Shown piece after piece: positions 45,211 through 53,119 of a DNA stretch of 64,000 nt. The stretch covers positions 2,485,001 through 2,549,000 of the forward strand of contig JAQISU010000036.1 of assembly GCA_029339505.1 (NCBI GenBank), in the 5' to 3' direction. The notes under the pieces are model-generated. The model had not been told where the DNA came from. It saw only the letters and a program-made list of their open reading frames with translations, and did no database searches. How positions within the stretch are numbered: the first letter of the stretch is position 1; the number at the start of each line of letters is the position of its first letter. The stretch comes from Unio delphinus (lineage: Eukaryota > Mollusca > Bivalvia > Unionida > Unionidae). The position numbers were made by a program, and so were the translations under genes.

Positions 45211-45216
45211 GCATGT

Positions 45217-45579
45217 TTAAATTTGAACAACACGAAAACATAAAAGCCAAATGGATAAATACAGGAATAAAATACCTAGGCAAACGATCAAAGTGGAATA
45301 TAAACAAGTCACTGTACAACGTGGTTTGGGTAACGAAGGTGTCCTAGAGGTAGTATGTAATGTTCTTATAGTCTCCTCTACAGGGGGTACAGTCACATAG
45401 GTGTCTTCTCGAAAGGGTATTTGTGGGGGAATGTCCATGACAGTTCTGTCTTGAACAGAAGGATTGTCTTGGGTGATAGATTCTTTTTCTTTTTCTTCTT
45501 CTGGTACTGTTACTAACACAGGATTAAAAGTGACTTTTTTCACACGACGATGCATTTTAGGAACACAACGCTTGGGCAT
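45217..45579 (-). CDS. C-terminally anchored membrane protein (120 aa)
   Basis: The likely start is ATG 45,579 (MPKRCVPKMHRRVKKVTF), overlapping the upstream gene by 23 bp; ATG 45,636 is an alternative. A basic N-terminus is followed by an acidic/Pro/Thr-rich middle and one hydrophobic helix near the end (LYSTLIVCLGILFLYLSIWL). It is a type-II-like or tail-anchored topology. No family is recognised; a virion or host-membrane role is a guess. Confidence 0.6.
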   Translation of the reverse strand: MPKRCVPKMHRRVKKVTFNPVLVTVPEEEKEKESITQDNPSVQDRTVMDIPPQIPFREDTYVTVPPVEETIRTLHTTSRTPSLPKPRCTVTCLYSTLIVCLGILFLYLSIWLLCFRVVQI

Positions 45580-45805
45580 AATGGGATACTTCGTTTGTCC
45601 AAGCCTCAAAATCCCAACTTTTCCAGTCACGTACATCTGTCCAATGAGGGTGTAAATCACAAGCTACACACACATCTTCGTACACTGCTTCCGTACGTAA
45701 AAGTTGACGAATCTTTTTTTCTTGGAAAGGTCGAGACGTATCCAGATGAAAGCGTAAGGCTTTGAACAGAATAAGTCTCTCGTGGACATTTAAAGGAACC
45801 ACCAT
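45557..45805 (-). CDS. Small protein, unknown (82 aa)
   Basis: ATG 45,805. It begins VVPLNVHERLILFKALRFHL and has two cysteines (CVACDLHPHW). It is soluble-looking and Trp-rich toward the C-terminus (WTDVRDWKSWDFEAW). No family is recognised. It is the middle gene of a tightly packed minus-strand cluster (46,454 to 45,217), 6 bp after the previous stop. Confidence 0.55.
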   Translation of the reverse strand: MVVPLNVHERLILFKALRFHLDTSRPFQEKKIRQLLRTEAVYEDVCVACDLHPHWTDVRDWKSWDFEAWTNEVSHYAQALCS

Positions 45806-45811
45806 ACTGTC

Positions 45812-46030
45812 TTATTTTTTTGATAGGTAGTGTTCGTAAAGTGTCCACAAGGAATCGGCAGGTAAACGAAATCCCAGAAAGCAAGTCACTAAAACACACA
45901 CGACACGTCGACCCCAATTCATAGGGTATAGTTCTTGTAATAAGTGTTCGTAATCTTTCACCGTGTGAATCTTCTCATTGATATCCTTCCACGGAATCTG
46001 TTGGATCACCAATGATAAAGGTTGTGGCAT
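45812..46030 (-). CDS. Small protein, unknown (72 aa)
   Basis: ATG 46,030. It has a hydrophobic centre (VVCVLVTCFLGFRLPADSLW) that may be a membrane helix or a buried core. A TATA-like AGTATAAAAGAG lies only about 10 bp upstream, too close for the usual spacing in this element, so either translation starts elsewhere or the TATA is fortuitous. No family is recognised. Confidence 0.5.
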   Translation of the reverse strand: MPQPLSLVIQQIPWKDINEKIHTVKDYEHLLQELYPMNWGRRVVCVLVTCFLGFRLPADSLWTLYEHYLSKK

Positions 46031-46064
46031 GGTCGTTCTCTTTTATACTTCTTTAGGTCAAAGA

Positions 46065-46454
46065 TTACAAGTGTAGATTCAACCCAGAATTAAACATAGA
46101 ATTAAATTTGCTCAAAAAGCGAAAGTGATTAATATAACGTGTAATTTCGTCCCACTGCCATTCAGGGTAACGGTTAAGAAGGATCAAAGCATCTTCAGAG
46201 GTGAACGTAGTAAATTGGTAACAGAGCAAAAAAATACCCTTGATCCAGAGAAATCTAACACGTTGGTTAATTTTTGTCACTTTCCTCTTGTGAATTTCAC
46301 GACACAAAAGTTCTACAGTCACCCATTGCGATTTTTCTTTAGCAAGACCCTGCCAAACGTCCTTGTAGATCTTCTCTTGCAATTCGTGTGGTAATCCTTG
46401 AATATAATGTTTTAGAGAGGGTTTATATACTGGTCTAGGTGTGTTACACGACAT
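46065..46454 (-). CDS. Small helical protein, possibly F-box-like N-terminus (129 aa)
   Basis: ATG 46,454. The N-terminal segment YIQGLPHELQEKIYKDVWQG resembles the start of an F-box (LP.EL..KI), a motif viruses use to engage SCF ubiquitin ligases. The resemblance is short and unproven. The rest is helical and Trp/Phe-rich. A TATA-like GTATATAAAC sits inside codons 7-11, so a shorter transcript for downstream genes may start here. Confidence 0.5.
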   Translation of the reverse strand: MSCNTPRPVYKPSLKHYIQGLPHELQEKIYKDVWQGLAKEKSQWVTVELLCREIHKRKVTKINQRVRFLWIKGIFLLCYQFTTFTSEDALILLNRYPEWQWDEITRYINHFRFLSKFNSMFNSGLNLHL

Positions 46455-46466
46455 GGAGTAGTAGTG

Positions 46467-47015
46467 TCACTTCCAATCACTAGGTCCCACTAAAGGTAGG
46501 TATTGACAATTCGGAGACCATCGAGCATGTTCCAGGTAAGCGGAATCTTTATGTTCCCACTCGTAAATGGAAACACCACAACTGAAACACTTGACTTTAT
46601 CCCCTTCGCCCAAGTAGAAAAATCCGGCTCTGGCTAATTCTTCAGGAGTTGGTCCAGGCAGATATTTTGGCCATTTATCTTTGAAGGTTTGAAATCGACT
46701 TTTAAAGTGGCAGTATTCAGGCAAACTCGTCGGGAACGAATATTCGACTCTCCTCACTTCTGTTCGATGCAGGTACGGTGAAATTCCTAGGAGTCCACGA
46801 TAACGTGTCGCACCGCTTTCGCATCCCTCAGGTTTGACACGCACAGCATCACTTTCCAGGGTAGATATAGGGGTAGTAGTCATAGCAAAGTTCCTACGAT
46901 ATCCTGCTGAATCGCTAACGTCACAGAGCCTGGCATCACTACAATCGCAAGGTTTAGCATCGCACTCCACTTGAGAATTCCCAAATTTGAATGATGTCTG
47001 TTTAAATGGATTCAT
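46467..47015 (-). CDS. BIR-domain (IAP-like) protein (182 aa)
   Basis: ATG 47,015, with a TATA box (CATATAAAAAGG) about 60 bp upstream, inside the polymerase tail. Residues about 105-175 are a complete BIR domain: RFQTFKDKW, then LARAGFFYLGEGDKVKCFSC, WEHKDSAYLEHARWSPNC. The zinc ligands Cys143, Cys146, His163 and Cys170 have exact BIR spacing (C-x2-C-x16-H-x6-C). There is no RING or second BIR. The N-terminal 90 residues are Cys/Ser-rich and unmatched. IAP-family BIR proteins bind caspases or other apoptosis factors, and DNA viruses use them to delay host cell death. Molluscs have large IAP families, so capture from a host is plausible. Confidence 0.9.
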   Translation of the reverse strand: MNPFKQTSFKFGNSQVECDAKPCDCSDARLCDVSDSAGYRRNFAMTTTPISTLESDAVRVKPEGCESGATRYRGLLGISPYLHRTEVRRVEYSFPTSLPEYCHFKSRFQTFKDKWPKYLPGPTPEELARAGFFYLGEGDKVKCFSCGVSIYEWEHKDSAYLEHARWSPNCQYLPLVGPSDWK

Positions 47016-47050
47016 CTTCTTTTCGCTTGGTCGTTGTAGTGATAAATGAA

Positions 47051-49012
47051 CTATTGATCGTGGACGATGTCCCTTTTTATATGCTGCCCAATTTTGACGT
47101 GACCGTACGGTAGAGTGAAGTGATTGGGAAGTCGTACTCTCTTTTGGTACACGATTTGATAGACTTTTTCCAAAGGTCGGCTAACAATTTGGTGTGTGGG
47201 TAAACGGACAATCTTGTGCGGTTCGTGGGTAGTCACTTGAAACGTTTCATCCTGTCCCGACTGCAAGGCTTCTTGTAGTACGTCAAAGTTCACCACTTGA
47301 CTGGTGCGATAATTAAGAGTCAATCCTTTCACTTTACATTCGGTGTGCATTTTTCCTTGGGGGTCTCGGTATTCGTAGCCGTAATTTTTAGGACCGCCAC
47401 TTGCAAAACTTAGAATCTTGTCGTCGGGATGTTCATCGGTCCAGGCTCCTAAACGGTCTCCTTCGATGACAGGGTTACACTGGTTCGGTCGGTGAATGTA
47501 GATGCAACTGTCTGTGTCAAAATACAACACGCGATCTCCTAATAGTTCTAACACTTCGTACAATTTTAAGCGAGCGTGGGCTGTCACGTAAGCCGCAATG
47601 ATGACATTTCCAAATTTGTCGGCTTCTACAAAGTCTGGTTCTTCTTCGTAATTGACTAAGATCAAGTCCTCACGAATGACGTCCACGTGTTTGATGACTT
47701 TGGTTGGGTCGTGAATCATCTGGAAGTAGCGAGACGGTTCGGACAAATACTCCGTCTTGGGTAAAGACGGACGTTGTGCCATTTTACCCCACAAACAATT
47801 GAGCATCACTTTGGCAAACGACCGCCTTCCTTCGTTTTTCTCGATGTGGTCTAAAGTGATACCTTCCTGCTCCCGATATTTTTCTTTGAATATCTTTTGG
47901 TCTTCGGGAGTGTGACACCAGGAAGGATAGCCACTAGCTTCTTGTTTTAGTTTTAAAAAGGCATCCACGTAGTCTGCAAAAATACCTTTCTGTCTCTCGT
48001 CGCCCTTGCAGTATTGTTGTGTTTTGGGAAAGTGGTAAATTTCGTACACTTCTAACAGTTGATATCCCAGGTCCAGAGCTTTAAACAATTCCACGCTCAC
48101 CCACGTTCCTGTCAAGGCACGTTCTTCCTGAGTGTGATGACAAGGTTGGTCTTGGTTGCACGTTTCGGCACATGTGCGACACAAAGGAAACATCAGTTTT
48201 CCTTGGCAATGGTGAGGTAAAACGGGATGGTACAAGTCTGTGGGTGGTAAGACTTTACACTTGATCAATCCTTCGTACTGTCGAATGTGGTCCAAATCAA
48301 TGTGTTCTGTCATCAATTCTGGATGCCCTACGGGAAAGTGACAATATTTGCAGACGTACGGATACAACGAACACACGTCCAAGTATTTGATTTCATCTCC
48401 CTTCTCCTCGTCCGCTTGGTACAGTAAACAGGTAGCATTCGTTCGTCCTCCGTACAAACTATCCCGAGGGTTCAGGGGGTCCACCCACTTGTAACTTTCT
48501 ACGATGCGTTTAAACTCGGGATCGGTTTTCAAACGCTGATCGTACTCGTGTTCCCACATTTCCACCACCTGGTATCCTTGCTGTTCTAACTTCAAACGTC
48601 GCTGACACGTGGTCTGGTACAAGTCTTCCATGGTTCGTTGTAAAAACTGATTTTTGGTGTTACGCTGAGGGTAGCATAGGGGACATCCGTGAAATAAACA
48701 TCCGTTAAACTCGTACACGATCTGAGGGTTTTCTAAGTCCCAACCATCTACCGAATACGTTCCGATGGTCTTTTCGCCTCCTCCGTTGCGAGCGTGTTGG
48801 ATCCATTTGTCTTCCTTGTCGCACAAGTAATGGAGCCAGCGTAGAGCTTTAACCGAGTATTGACGTTTGACAAAATTTGTCGTTTGAGGACTGATGACCG
48901 CTAGAGTATTTTCGGGCATAAAGCGTTTTCGGTACACTAAGGAACATGCTTTGGCAATGGTACAAGCTTCTTTCAAAGGATCGATCCATGAACAGTTCTC
49001 GAAATTTTCCAC
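47051..49012 (-). CDS. polB: DNA polymerase B, C-terminal (palm) part, separate frame
   Basis: The frame is open from 49,012 but begins at a GTG with no usable ATG nearby, so this is the continuation of the frame at 51,110 after a +1 shift. It carries the polymerase domain of protein-primed family B enzymes: motif A DVCSLYP at about residue 211 of this frame, motif B KVMLNCLWGK at about 403, and motif C YFDTDS at about 497. All catalytic aspartates are present. The enzyme replicates the element from its ends. The stop at 47,051-47,053 precedes the BIR gene start by 36 bp. Confidence 0.9.
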   Translation of the reverse strand: MENFENCSWIDPLKEACTIAKACSLVYRKRFMPENTLAVISPQTTNFVKRQYSVKALRWLHYLCDKEDKWIQHARNGGGEKTIGTYSVDGWDLENPQIVYEFNGCLFHGCPLCYPQRNTKNQFLQRTMEDLYQTTCQRRLKLEQQGYQVVEMWEHEYDQRLKTDPEFKRIVESYKWVDPLNPRDSLYGGRTNATCLLYQADEEKGDEIKYLDVCSLYPYVCKYCHFPVGHPELMTEHIDLDHIRQYEGLIKCKVLPPTDLYHPVLPHHCQGKLMFPLCRTCAETCNQDQPCHHTQEERALTGTWVSVELFKALDLGYQLLEVYEIYHFPKTQQYCKGDERQKGIFADYVDAFLKLKQEASGYPSWCHTPEDQKIFKEKYREQEGITLDHIEKNEGRRSFAKVMLNCLWGKMAQRPSLPKTEYLSEPSRYFQMIHDPTKVIKHVDVIREDLILVNYEEEPDFVEADKFGNVIIAAYVTAHARLKLYEVLELLGDRVLYFDTDSCIYIHRPNQCNPVIEGDRLGAWTDEHPDDKILSFASGGPKNYGYEYRDPQGKMHTECKVKGLTLNYRTSQVVNFDVLQEALQSGQDETFQVTTHEPHKIVRLPTHQIVSRPLEKVYQIVYQKRVRLPNHFTLPYGHVKIGQHIKRDIVHDQ

Positions 49013-51110
49013 AACAGCGTCGTAAAATGTCCACGTCAGATCGACAATACTTTAACATTTCTTCTTGAAAGTCAAAGGGGTCCGAGGCGTGAGTCTGGTA
49101 CCAAGCATGGAAAGCTTCTCGTTGTTCGGTGCGCATGTTGTCGGGGTCGTAGTCGTCAACCTCAGGCAAATGGGGTAGAATGGCATTTTGATTGGCTTCG
49201 GTATTAAAAAAGTGTGGAAAATAACCTTTGGCCATTTCTGTCATTCCAAACGTTTTAGGCATGCGACTCAAAGGCATGGCCAAGTAACACATCGAATCTT
49301 TAAACTGTACTTGTCCTACTTGCATAGAAATGATTTTGGCTCCGTTCAAAGTCACTTGAGGCCGTTCGGTACTTTGTTCCGCATAGTATCTAAGCAGAAA
49401 TTGCCCATCGTATCCCGAGAAATTGTGAGCCATGACCGTGGCATGGCAATGACACTCTCCGTAACGTTCGATGTCTTCTGGACTCCACGTTTCGTCGATG
49501 GGATTTAAGATCCATTGGGCAAAATCGGCTAGCGTGTTTGACCCTCGAAAGATTTTTTCACGTCCTCCAGGAATCTTGCTACAGTGAGGGCAATGACTAA
49601 AGATAGGTTCTTGGATGCACTGCTCGCACGCTCGATGAGCCACGCAGAAATTGGGAATGTGAATACCGGTCTCTTGCATGCATTCGAAATCAAAAAAGAT
49701 AAAATTCCCTTTCTTCTGGGTATCTTTTGGTTGGGGTTGATATTTTTGAATGAAGCATTCGTGCTCCAAGTCCACAATTTGGCGACAAATGTGACATCGT
49801 TTCTTCCCTCGACAAACGTGTAACTTAACACTATTGGTACGTATGCCTTGTCCACAAGTAGGGCACAATCTCAGAAGCTGACAAGCATTTCTCTGCTGTG
49901 AACCTTGCATCTTCAAATGTTGTTGGTAACAGGTAAGACTGACAAAAGTGCGCTGACACACAGGGCAATGCACTCGTACTTGTCCTTGGTCCAGACAAGG
50001 TTGTGAGGCCAAACATCCCTCACATTTTGATCCACAATACTTGTGTTGTTCTCGATTGTTATAACCATAGTCACATGTTTCACAGTAGTAACCGTATTTC
50101 AGAAATCCAGTGATACTGGTAATGGTATCAAAATGACTATCGTGATGATAGACGTGAATGTATTTTCGGTCTTTGAAATCGTGGCCTCGAAACAAAAGAG
50201 GTCCACGCACTTCTTGAGGGTGTACTTTCAAAGTGTAATGTGGAGACAAGACGTCTTGCAACTTTTGCATTTCTGGAATGCCACAAGGAGTGTATTTGGA
50301 TATCCCCGCTTGCTGTAACAGAAGTTCTGCTTCACTTCGTTGTTTGGCTCGGTCCGATTGTCGAATAGTTTTCCAGGCTCTTTTCCATTCTGTCGTGTCG
50401 TTCTTGTCGGCATACGTTCGTCCCACGACGACAGCACGGGTTAAACACATTTGGTCTTGAAGATTGTTAATTTGGACGAGGCTTCGCTTCATGCTGCGAA
50501 GGCTGTCGACCAATAATACTTTTTTGCGTCCTGTCCCCTGGGGAAGAGACACGTGGGTCATAAACAGTGTGGCTTTTCCATCGTCAATGTGAAACTTGTC
50601 GTTGGATTGTTGCACATGTTGAATTTTGTCGATGACTTTGGAAGGTGTTAATTCTGATGGGCTAGTAAACTCGATCCAAACGGGAGACTTCAAATTATCG
50701 TGATGAATAGAAAGTCTCAAGCGATCGTCTTCTTTGGCTTGACATTGCTGTTTCAGTGCAGTTAACACAGAATCCCCCACCTCAGTAATGAACCCTTCTG
50801 TATTCTCCAAAGGTACATTGGACTTGAAATCTTTAAACTTTACGGCATACGTGTAAGCCGTTGTTCTAAATTTTCGAGAGGAACGCTTTTCTGTCTCTCG
50901 AATGTGATAGTAATTTTCAGGGTTTACTAAGGGTGGTGCACTTTGCTTGGACGTGGATTGTCTGGGTGTGGATTCGGGCTCACTCATGTCATCTTCAAAA
51001 TCACTGGTATGAATTTGAGCCAAGACTTCAGCTACTGTGTTAGGCGATACATTACGTTTCTGTCTCTTACTGTCTTTTCCTTTCTCCACAGCATGATGTG
51101 GTCTTTTCAT
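48849..51110 (-). CDS. polB: DNA polymerase B, N-terminal and exonuclease part, frame-broken
   Basis: Starts at ATG 51,110 with a TATA box (about 51,160-51,167) 50 bp upstream. The N-terminus is basic (KRPHH...KDSKRQKRN). Cys/His clusters at about residues 350-470 look like zinc ribbons (CETCDYG, VHCPVCQRTF, CPTCGQG, CHICRQI). The 3'-5' exonuclease motifs follow: FIFFDFECM (about 470), HNFSGYDGQF (about 562) and YCRSDVDIL (about 690). After FRELF the family sequence continues in the +1 frame, and this frame ends 40 codons later at an unrelated stop. It is a recent indel, assembly error or frameshift site; see findings. Confidence 0.9.
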   Translation of the reverse strand: MKRPHHAVEKGKDSKRQKRNVSPNTVAEVLAQIHTSDFEDDMSEPESTPRQSTSKQSAPPLVNPENYYHIRETEKRSSRKFRTTAYTYAVKFKDFKSNVPLENTEGFITEVGDSVLTALKQQCQAKEDDRLRLSIHHDNLKSPVWIEFTSPSELTPSKVIDKIQHVQQSNDKFHIDDGKATLFMTHVSLPQGTGRKKVLLVDSLRSMKRSLVQINNLQDQMCLTRAVVVGRTYADKNDTTEWKRAWKTIRQSDRAKQRSEAELLLQQAGISKYTPCGIPEMQKLQDVLSPHYTLKVHPQEVRGPLLFRGHDFKDRKYIHVYHHDSHFDTITSITGFLKYGYYCETCDYGYNNREQHKYCGSKCEGCLASQPCLDQGQVRVHCPVCQRTFVSLTCYQQHLKMQGSQQRNACQLLRLCPTCGQGIRTNSVKLHVCRGKKRCHICRQIVDLEHECFIQKYQPQPKDTQKKGNFIFFDFECMQETGIHIPNFCVAHRACEQCIQEPIFSHCPHCSKIPGGREKIFRGSNTLADFAQWILNPIDETWSPEDIERYGECHCHATVMAHNFSGYDGQFLLRYYAEQSTERPQVTLNGAKIISMQVGQVQFKDSMCYLAMPLSRMPKTFGMTEMAKGYFPHFFNTEANQNAILPHLPEVDDYDPDNMRTEQREAFHAWYQTHASDPFDFQEEMLKYCRSDVDILRRCCGKFRELFMDRSFERSLYHCQSMFLSVPKTLYARKYSSGHQSSNDKFCQTSILG

Positions 51111-51246
51111 CTTGTCTGCAAAAAGTCAAATGACTACCTTTTAAAGACCATAACCCTATATATTCATGTTCGATCCGTGCATATATATATAAAGGGTTAG
51201 TGTCTAACCTTTCAGTATTCCTTTCACTCTCACATTGACCAGAACG
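51111..51246. promoter_or_regulatory. Divergent promoter between polB and the zinc-knuckle gene
   Basis: Two TATA-like elements face apart: TATATAGGG on the minus strand (about 51,160-51,167) and TATATATAAAG on the plus strand (51,184-51,194), each about 50 bp from its ATG. A short inverted repeat (ggttag tgt ctaacc) follows the plus-strand TATA. Confidence 0.65.
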
Positions 51247-51696
51247 ATGGAAGAACCTACACAAGTGGAACTTCTCATTAGAGCTTTACGTGGGGTCATA
51301 CGAAAGTTTTCGTCAGACCAGCCGACGGCCTACTCTCCTTCCTATCGAGATAAAAGTCAAGATACTTGCTATATCTGTAAGAAGAAAGGACATTGGGCTA
51401 CAGAATGTTCAGATCGTAACAAAAATAAAAAAGGCTACAATAGAGACAAAAGTCAAGATACCTGTTATTATTGTAAAGAGAAAGGACATTGGTCTCCAAA
51501 CTGCCCTAAGAAACAACAGGAACAGGAGGAGGAGGAGAAAGAGGAGGAGGAAAAGAATTCTGAACAGGAGGAGGAAGAGGTACCCTCCCCCAAGGAAGAA
51601 CCCCGTCACGTTCACAAGAAAAGAAGACGAAACGAAAGTGAAGAGGAAGAAAAAAAAGCTGTGACAGTAAAGAAAATGAAAAAACAGAAAGAGTGA
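51247..51696 (+). CDS. Double CCHC zinc-knuckle protein (149 aa)
   Basis: Start at ATG 51,247 (MEEPTQVELL). It is one of two plus-strand genes of the element. Two CCHC knuckles of the retroviral nucleocapsid type are seen: Cys41-Cys44-His49-Cys54 (CYICKKKGHWATEC) and Cys73-Cys76-His81-Cys86 (CYYCKEKGHWSPNC), each preceded by DKSQDT, so they arose by duplication. The C-terminal 60 residues are Glu-rich then Lys-rich. It should bind single-stranded nucleic acid. A poly(A) signal (aataaa, 51,779-51,784) follows, not a stem-loop. Confidence 0.85.
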   Translation: MEEPTQVELLIRALRGVIRKFSSDQPTAYSPSYRDKSQDTCYICKKKGHWATECSDRNKNKKGYNRDKSQDTCYYCKEKGHWSPNCPKKQQEQEEEEKEEEEKNSEQEEEEVPSPKEEPRHVHKKRRRNESEEEEKKAVTVKKMKKQKE

Positions 51697-51778
51697 AACA
51701 GAAGAAAACCTATGAACTTTTTTAAAGTGGTCTTGTGTTATGTTATGTTGTGATTTTGAATTGTGACGTTTGTACTAG

Positions 51779-51784
51779 AATAAA
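51779..51784 (+). terminator. Poly(A) signal of the zinc-knuckle gene
   Basis: AATAAA 83 nt after the stop codon. Confidence 0.65.
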
Positions 51785-51957
51785 CTAAAGAGAAAAAACA
51801 TAAGTGTCTCTTGGTTTTGATTTGATAGTATAATTACCTACACTCACACATTCATTCACTCACACGTACATCATGGGTTTTTAAAAACATAAAGGACTTT
51901 TGAGTTTTCATTGAAATAGGCAATTGACATATTATTTCTTTTCGAAATAATTGGAGT

Positions 51958-51973
51958 GGTCCTGAAAAGGACC
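51958..51973 (-). terminator. Histone-type mRNA 3' stem-loop (SL4)
   Basis: Minus strand: GGTCCT-TTTC-AGGACC preceded by CCAAC and followed by ACTCCA; purine element TTTCGAAAAGAAAT 10 nt on (51,934-51,947). It lies 31 nt after the stop of the gene at 52,005. The third base pair is U:A where SL1 has C:G, a compensatory change. Confidence 0.8.
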
Positions 51974-52004
51974 GTTGGTGTTTTGTGTTTAAAACAAAAC
52001 AAAC

Positions 52005-52640
52005 TCAGAAACGGGATGAAATCCTCTTGAGCTGTCTTAAGCCTTTGCCACGGCCAAGGCCTACTTCGGGACTGGTGGTTCTTGTCAATGATTTGGTAGA
52101 AATCACTAACGGTGGTAAGGTAGACGTAGTCACAGAGAGATCAGGTTGTTTCGCTCGAGAAGGTCTTTTTCTCTTCGGTCGTGATAAAGAAGTCTGATAC
52201 ATTTGTTTCAGACTCCTTAACTCAGCTAAAATATCTAAAAGTATCGTCGTAACCGTTTGATTTTCACTATTTTCTTTCTGTCCTTGGTCTTCATTCTTCT
52301 CCGTTGCTGCTACTGTTTCTTCCTGGTGTTTTCTTCTTGCTTCTTCTTCCTGCTGTTGCATAAGAAAAGCTTGTTCTTCTACTTTCTGTTGTTGTAAAAA
52401 TCGCTCCAATTCTTCTTTTTGTCTTTGTTTAAAATCATCGACGTGTCCATAAGAAGATACAGAAGGCAACGAAGGTTCCGGAATAAATTCTTGCGATGTT
52501 AAAAAATCCACAATATCCCAGTTAAAATCAACTTCTTCTGGATGTAGATTTGTCATGACTTTAGTAGTCACTGTTGGTCCATGACTTGCTGTCTCTACTC
52601 CTGTCTCACTCCAATTAATTGTCTTCTTACTGTCCGCCAT
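52005..52640 (-). CDS. Right-end coiled-coil protein with basic tail (211 aa)
   Basis: Start ATG 52,640 (MADSKKTINWSETGVETA). The frame is open 47 codons further, but that part contains the TATA box at 52,690-52,697, so it is untranslated. Residues about 80-130 form a Gln/Glu-rich coiled coil (KQRQKEELERFLQQQKVEEQ). The C-terminal third contains SRPKRKRPSRAKQ, a likely nuclear signal, and ends GLGRGKGLRQLKRISSRF. No family is recognised. It is grouped with the left-end genes by its histone-type stem-loop and similar coiled-coil plus basic-tail design. Confidence 0.75.
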   Translation of the reverse strand: MADSKKTINWSETGVETASHGPTVTTKVMTNLHPEEVDFNWDIVDFLTSQEFIPEPSLPSVSSYGHVDDFKQRQKEELERFLQQQKVEEQAFLMQQQEEEARRKHQEETVAATEKNEDQGQKENSENQTVTTILLDILAELRSLKQMYQTSLSRPKRKRPSRAKQPDLSVTTSTLPPLVISTKSLTRTTSPEVGLGRGKGLRQLKRISSRF

Positions 52641-52858
52641 GATTGACAACTCTCTTGAATCGATTGACTGCGCACAGGCGCTAGTACCTCTATATAGAAA
52701 AGGTGACGTCACAGACTGCTCTCTTCCGATTGGATGGCTGTGTCTGACTTTTGTAACGCACGTTTGGATTGGTGGATACACTCAATCCGTTTCAATCCGC
52801 TCTTCCCCTATAAATAACCGCAGTACACGGCATTCGATTCACCTGTTCTCATCAGAAG
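52641..52858. promoter_or_regulatory. Divergent right-end promoter with CRE and CCAAT boxes
   Basis: It contains a perfect CRE palindrome GTGACGTCAC (52,703-52,712), two inverted CCAAT boxes (ATTGG at 52,729-52,733 and 52,768-52,772), a minus-strand TATA (CTATATAG, 52,690-52,697) and a plus-strand TATA (TATAAATA, 52,809-52,816). Each TATA is 50 bp from its start codon. Confidence 0.75.
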
Positions 52859-53092
52859 ATGTGGACTAATGTTGAATCGTCAACCCTTGTGTCAAGTATG
52901 CTGTTTAGGACTGACATACCCATGTATGTCAGATCATCATGGAGTGTCATTCATAGGACGGAGACAGCCTATTGGAAGAGAAGAGTCTATGTGGAAAGAC
53001 AAGGTTGCTTGAAGAGAGTTCTCTTCTATGGACCCACAGTAAGGAGAAGTTTAAGGAAGAGAAGAAGATCTGTGAGATGTCCTCTGTGTTAA
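52859..53092 (+). CDS. Right-end small basic protein (77 aa)
   Basis: ATG 52,859, 50 bp after a TATA box. The protein is Arg-rich, especially at its end (VRRSLRKRRRSVRCPLC), and resembles a small DNA-binding peptide. An overlapping frame from ATG 52,869 to 53,012 encodes 47 residues rich in Cys (LCQVCCLGLTYPCMS); which of them is real cannot be decided here, and the longer, upstream ATG is preferred. A histone-type stem-loop (SL5) inside the right inverted repeat begins 27 nt after the stop. Confidence 0.6.
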   Translation: MWTNVESSTLVSSMLFRTDIPMYVRSSWSVIHRTETAYWKRRVYVERQGCLKRVLFYGPTVRRSLRKRRRSVRCPLC

Positions 53093-53119
53093 CAAGACAA
53101 CGTTAACATTACACCTAAC

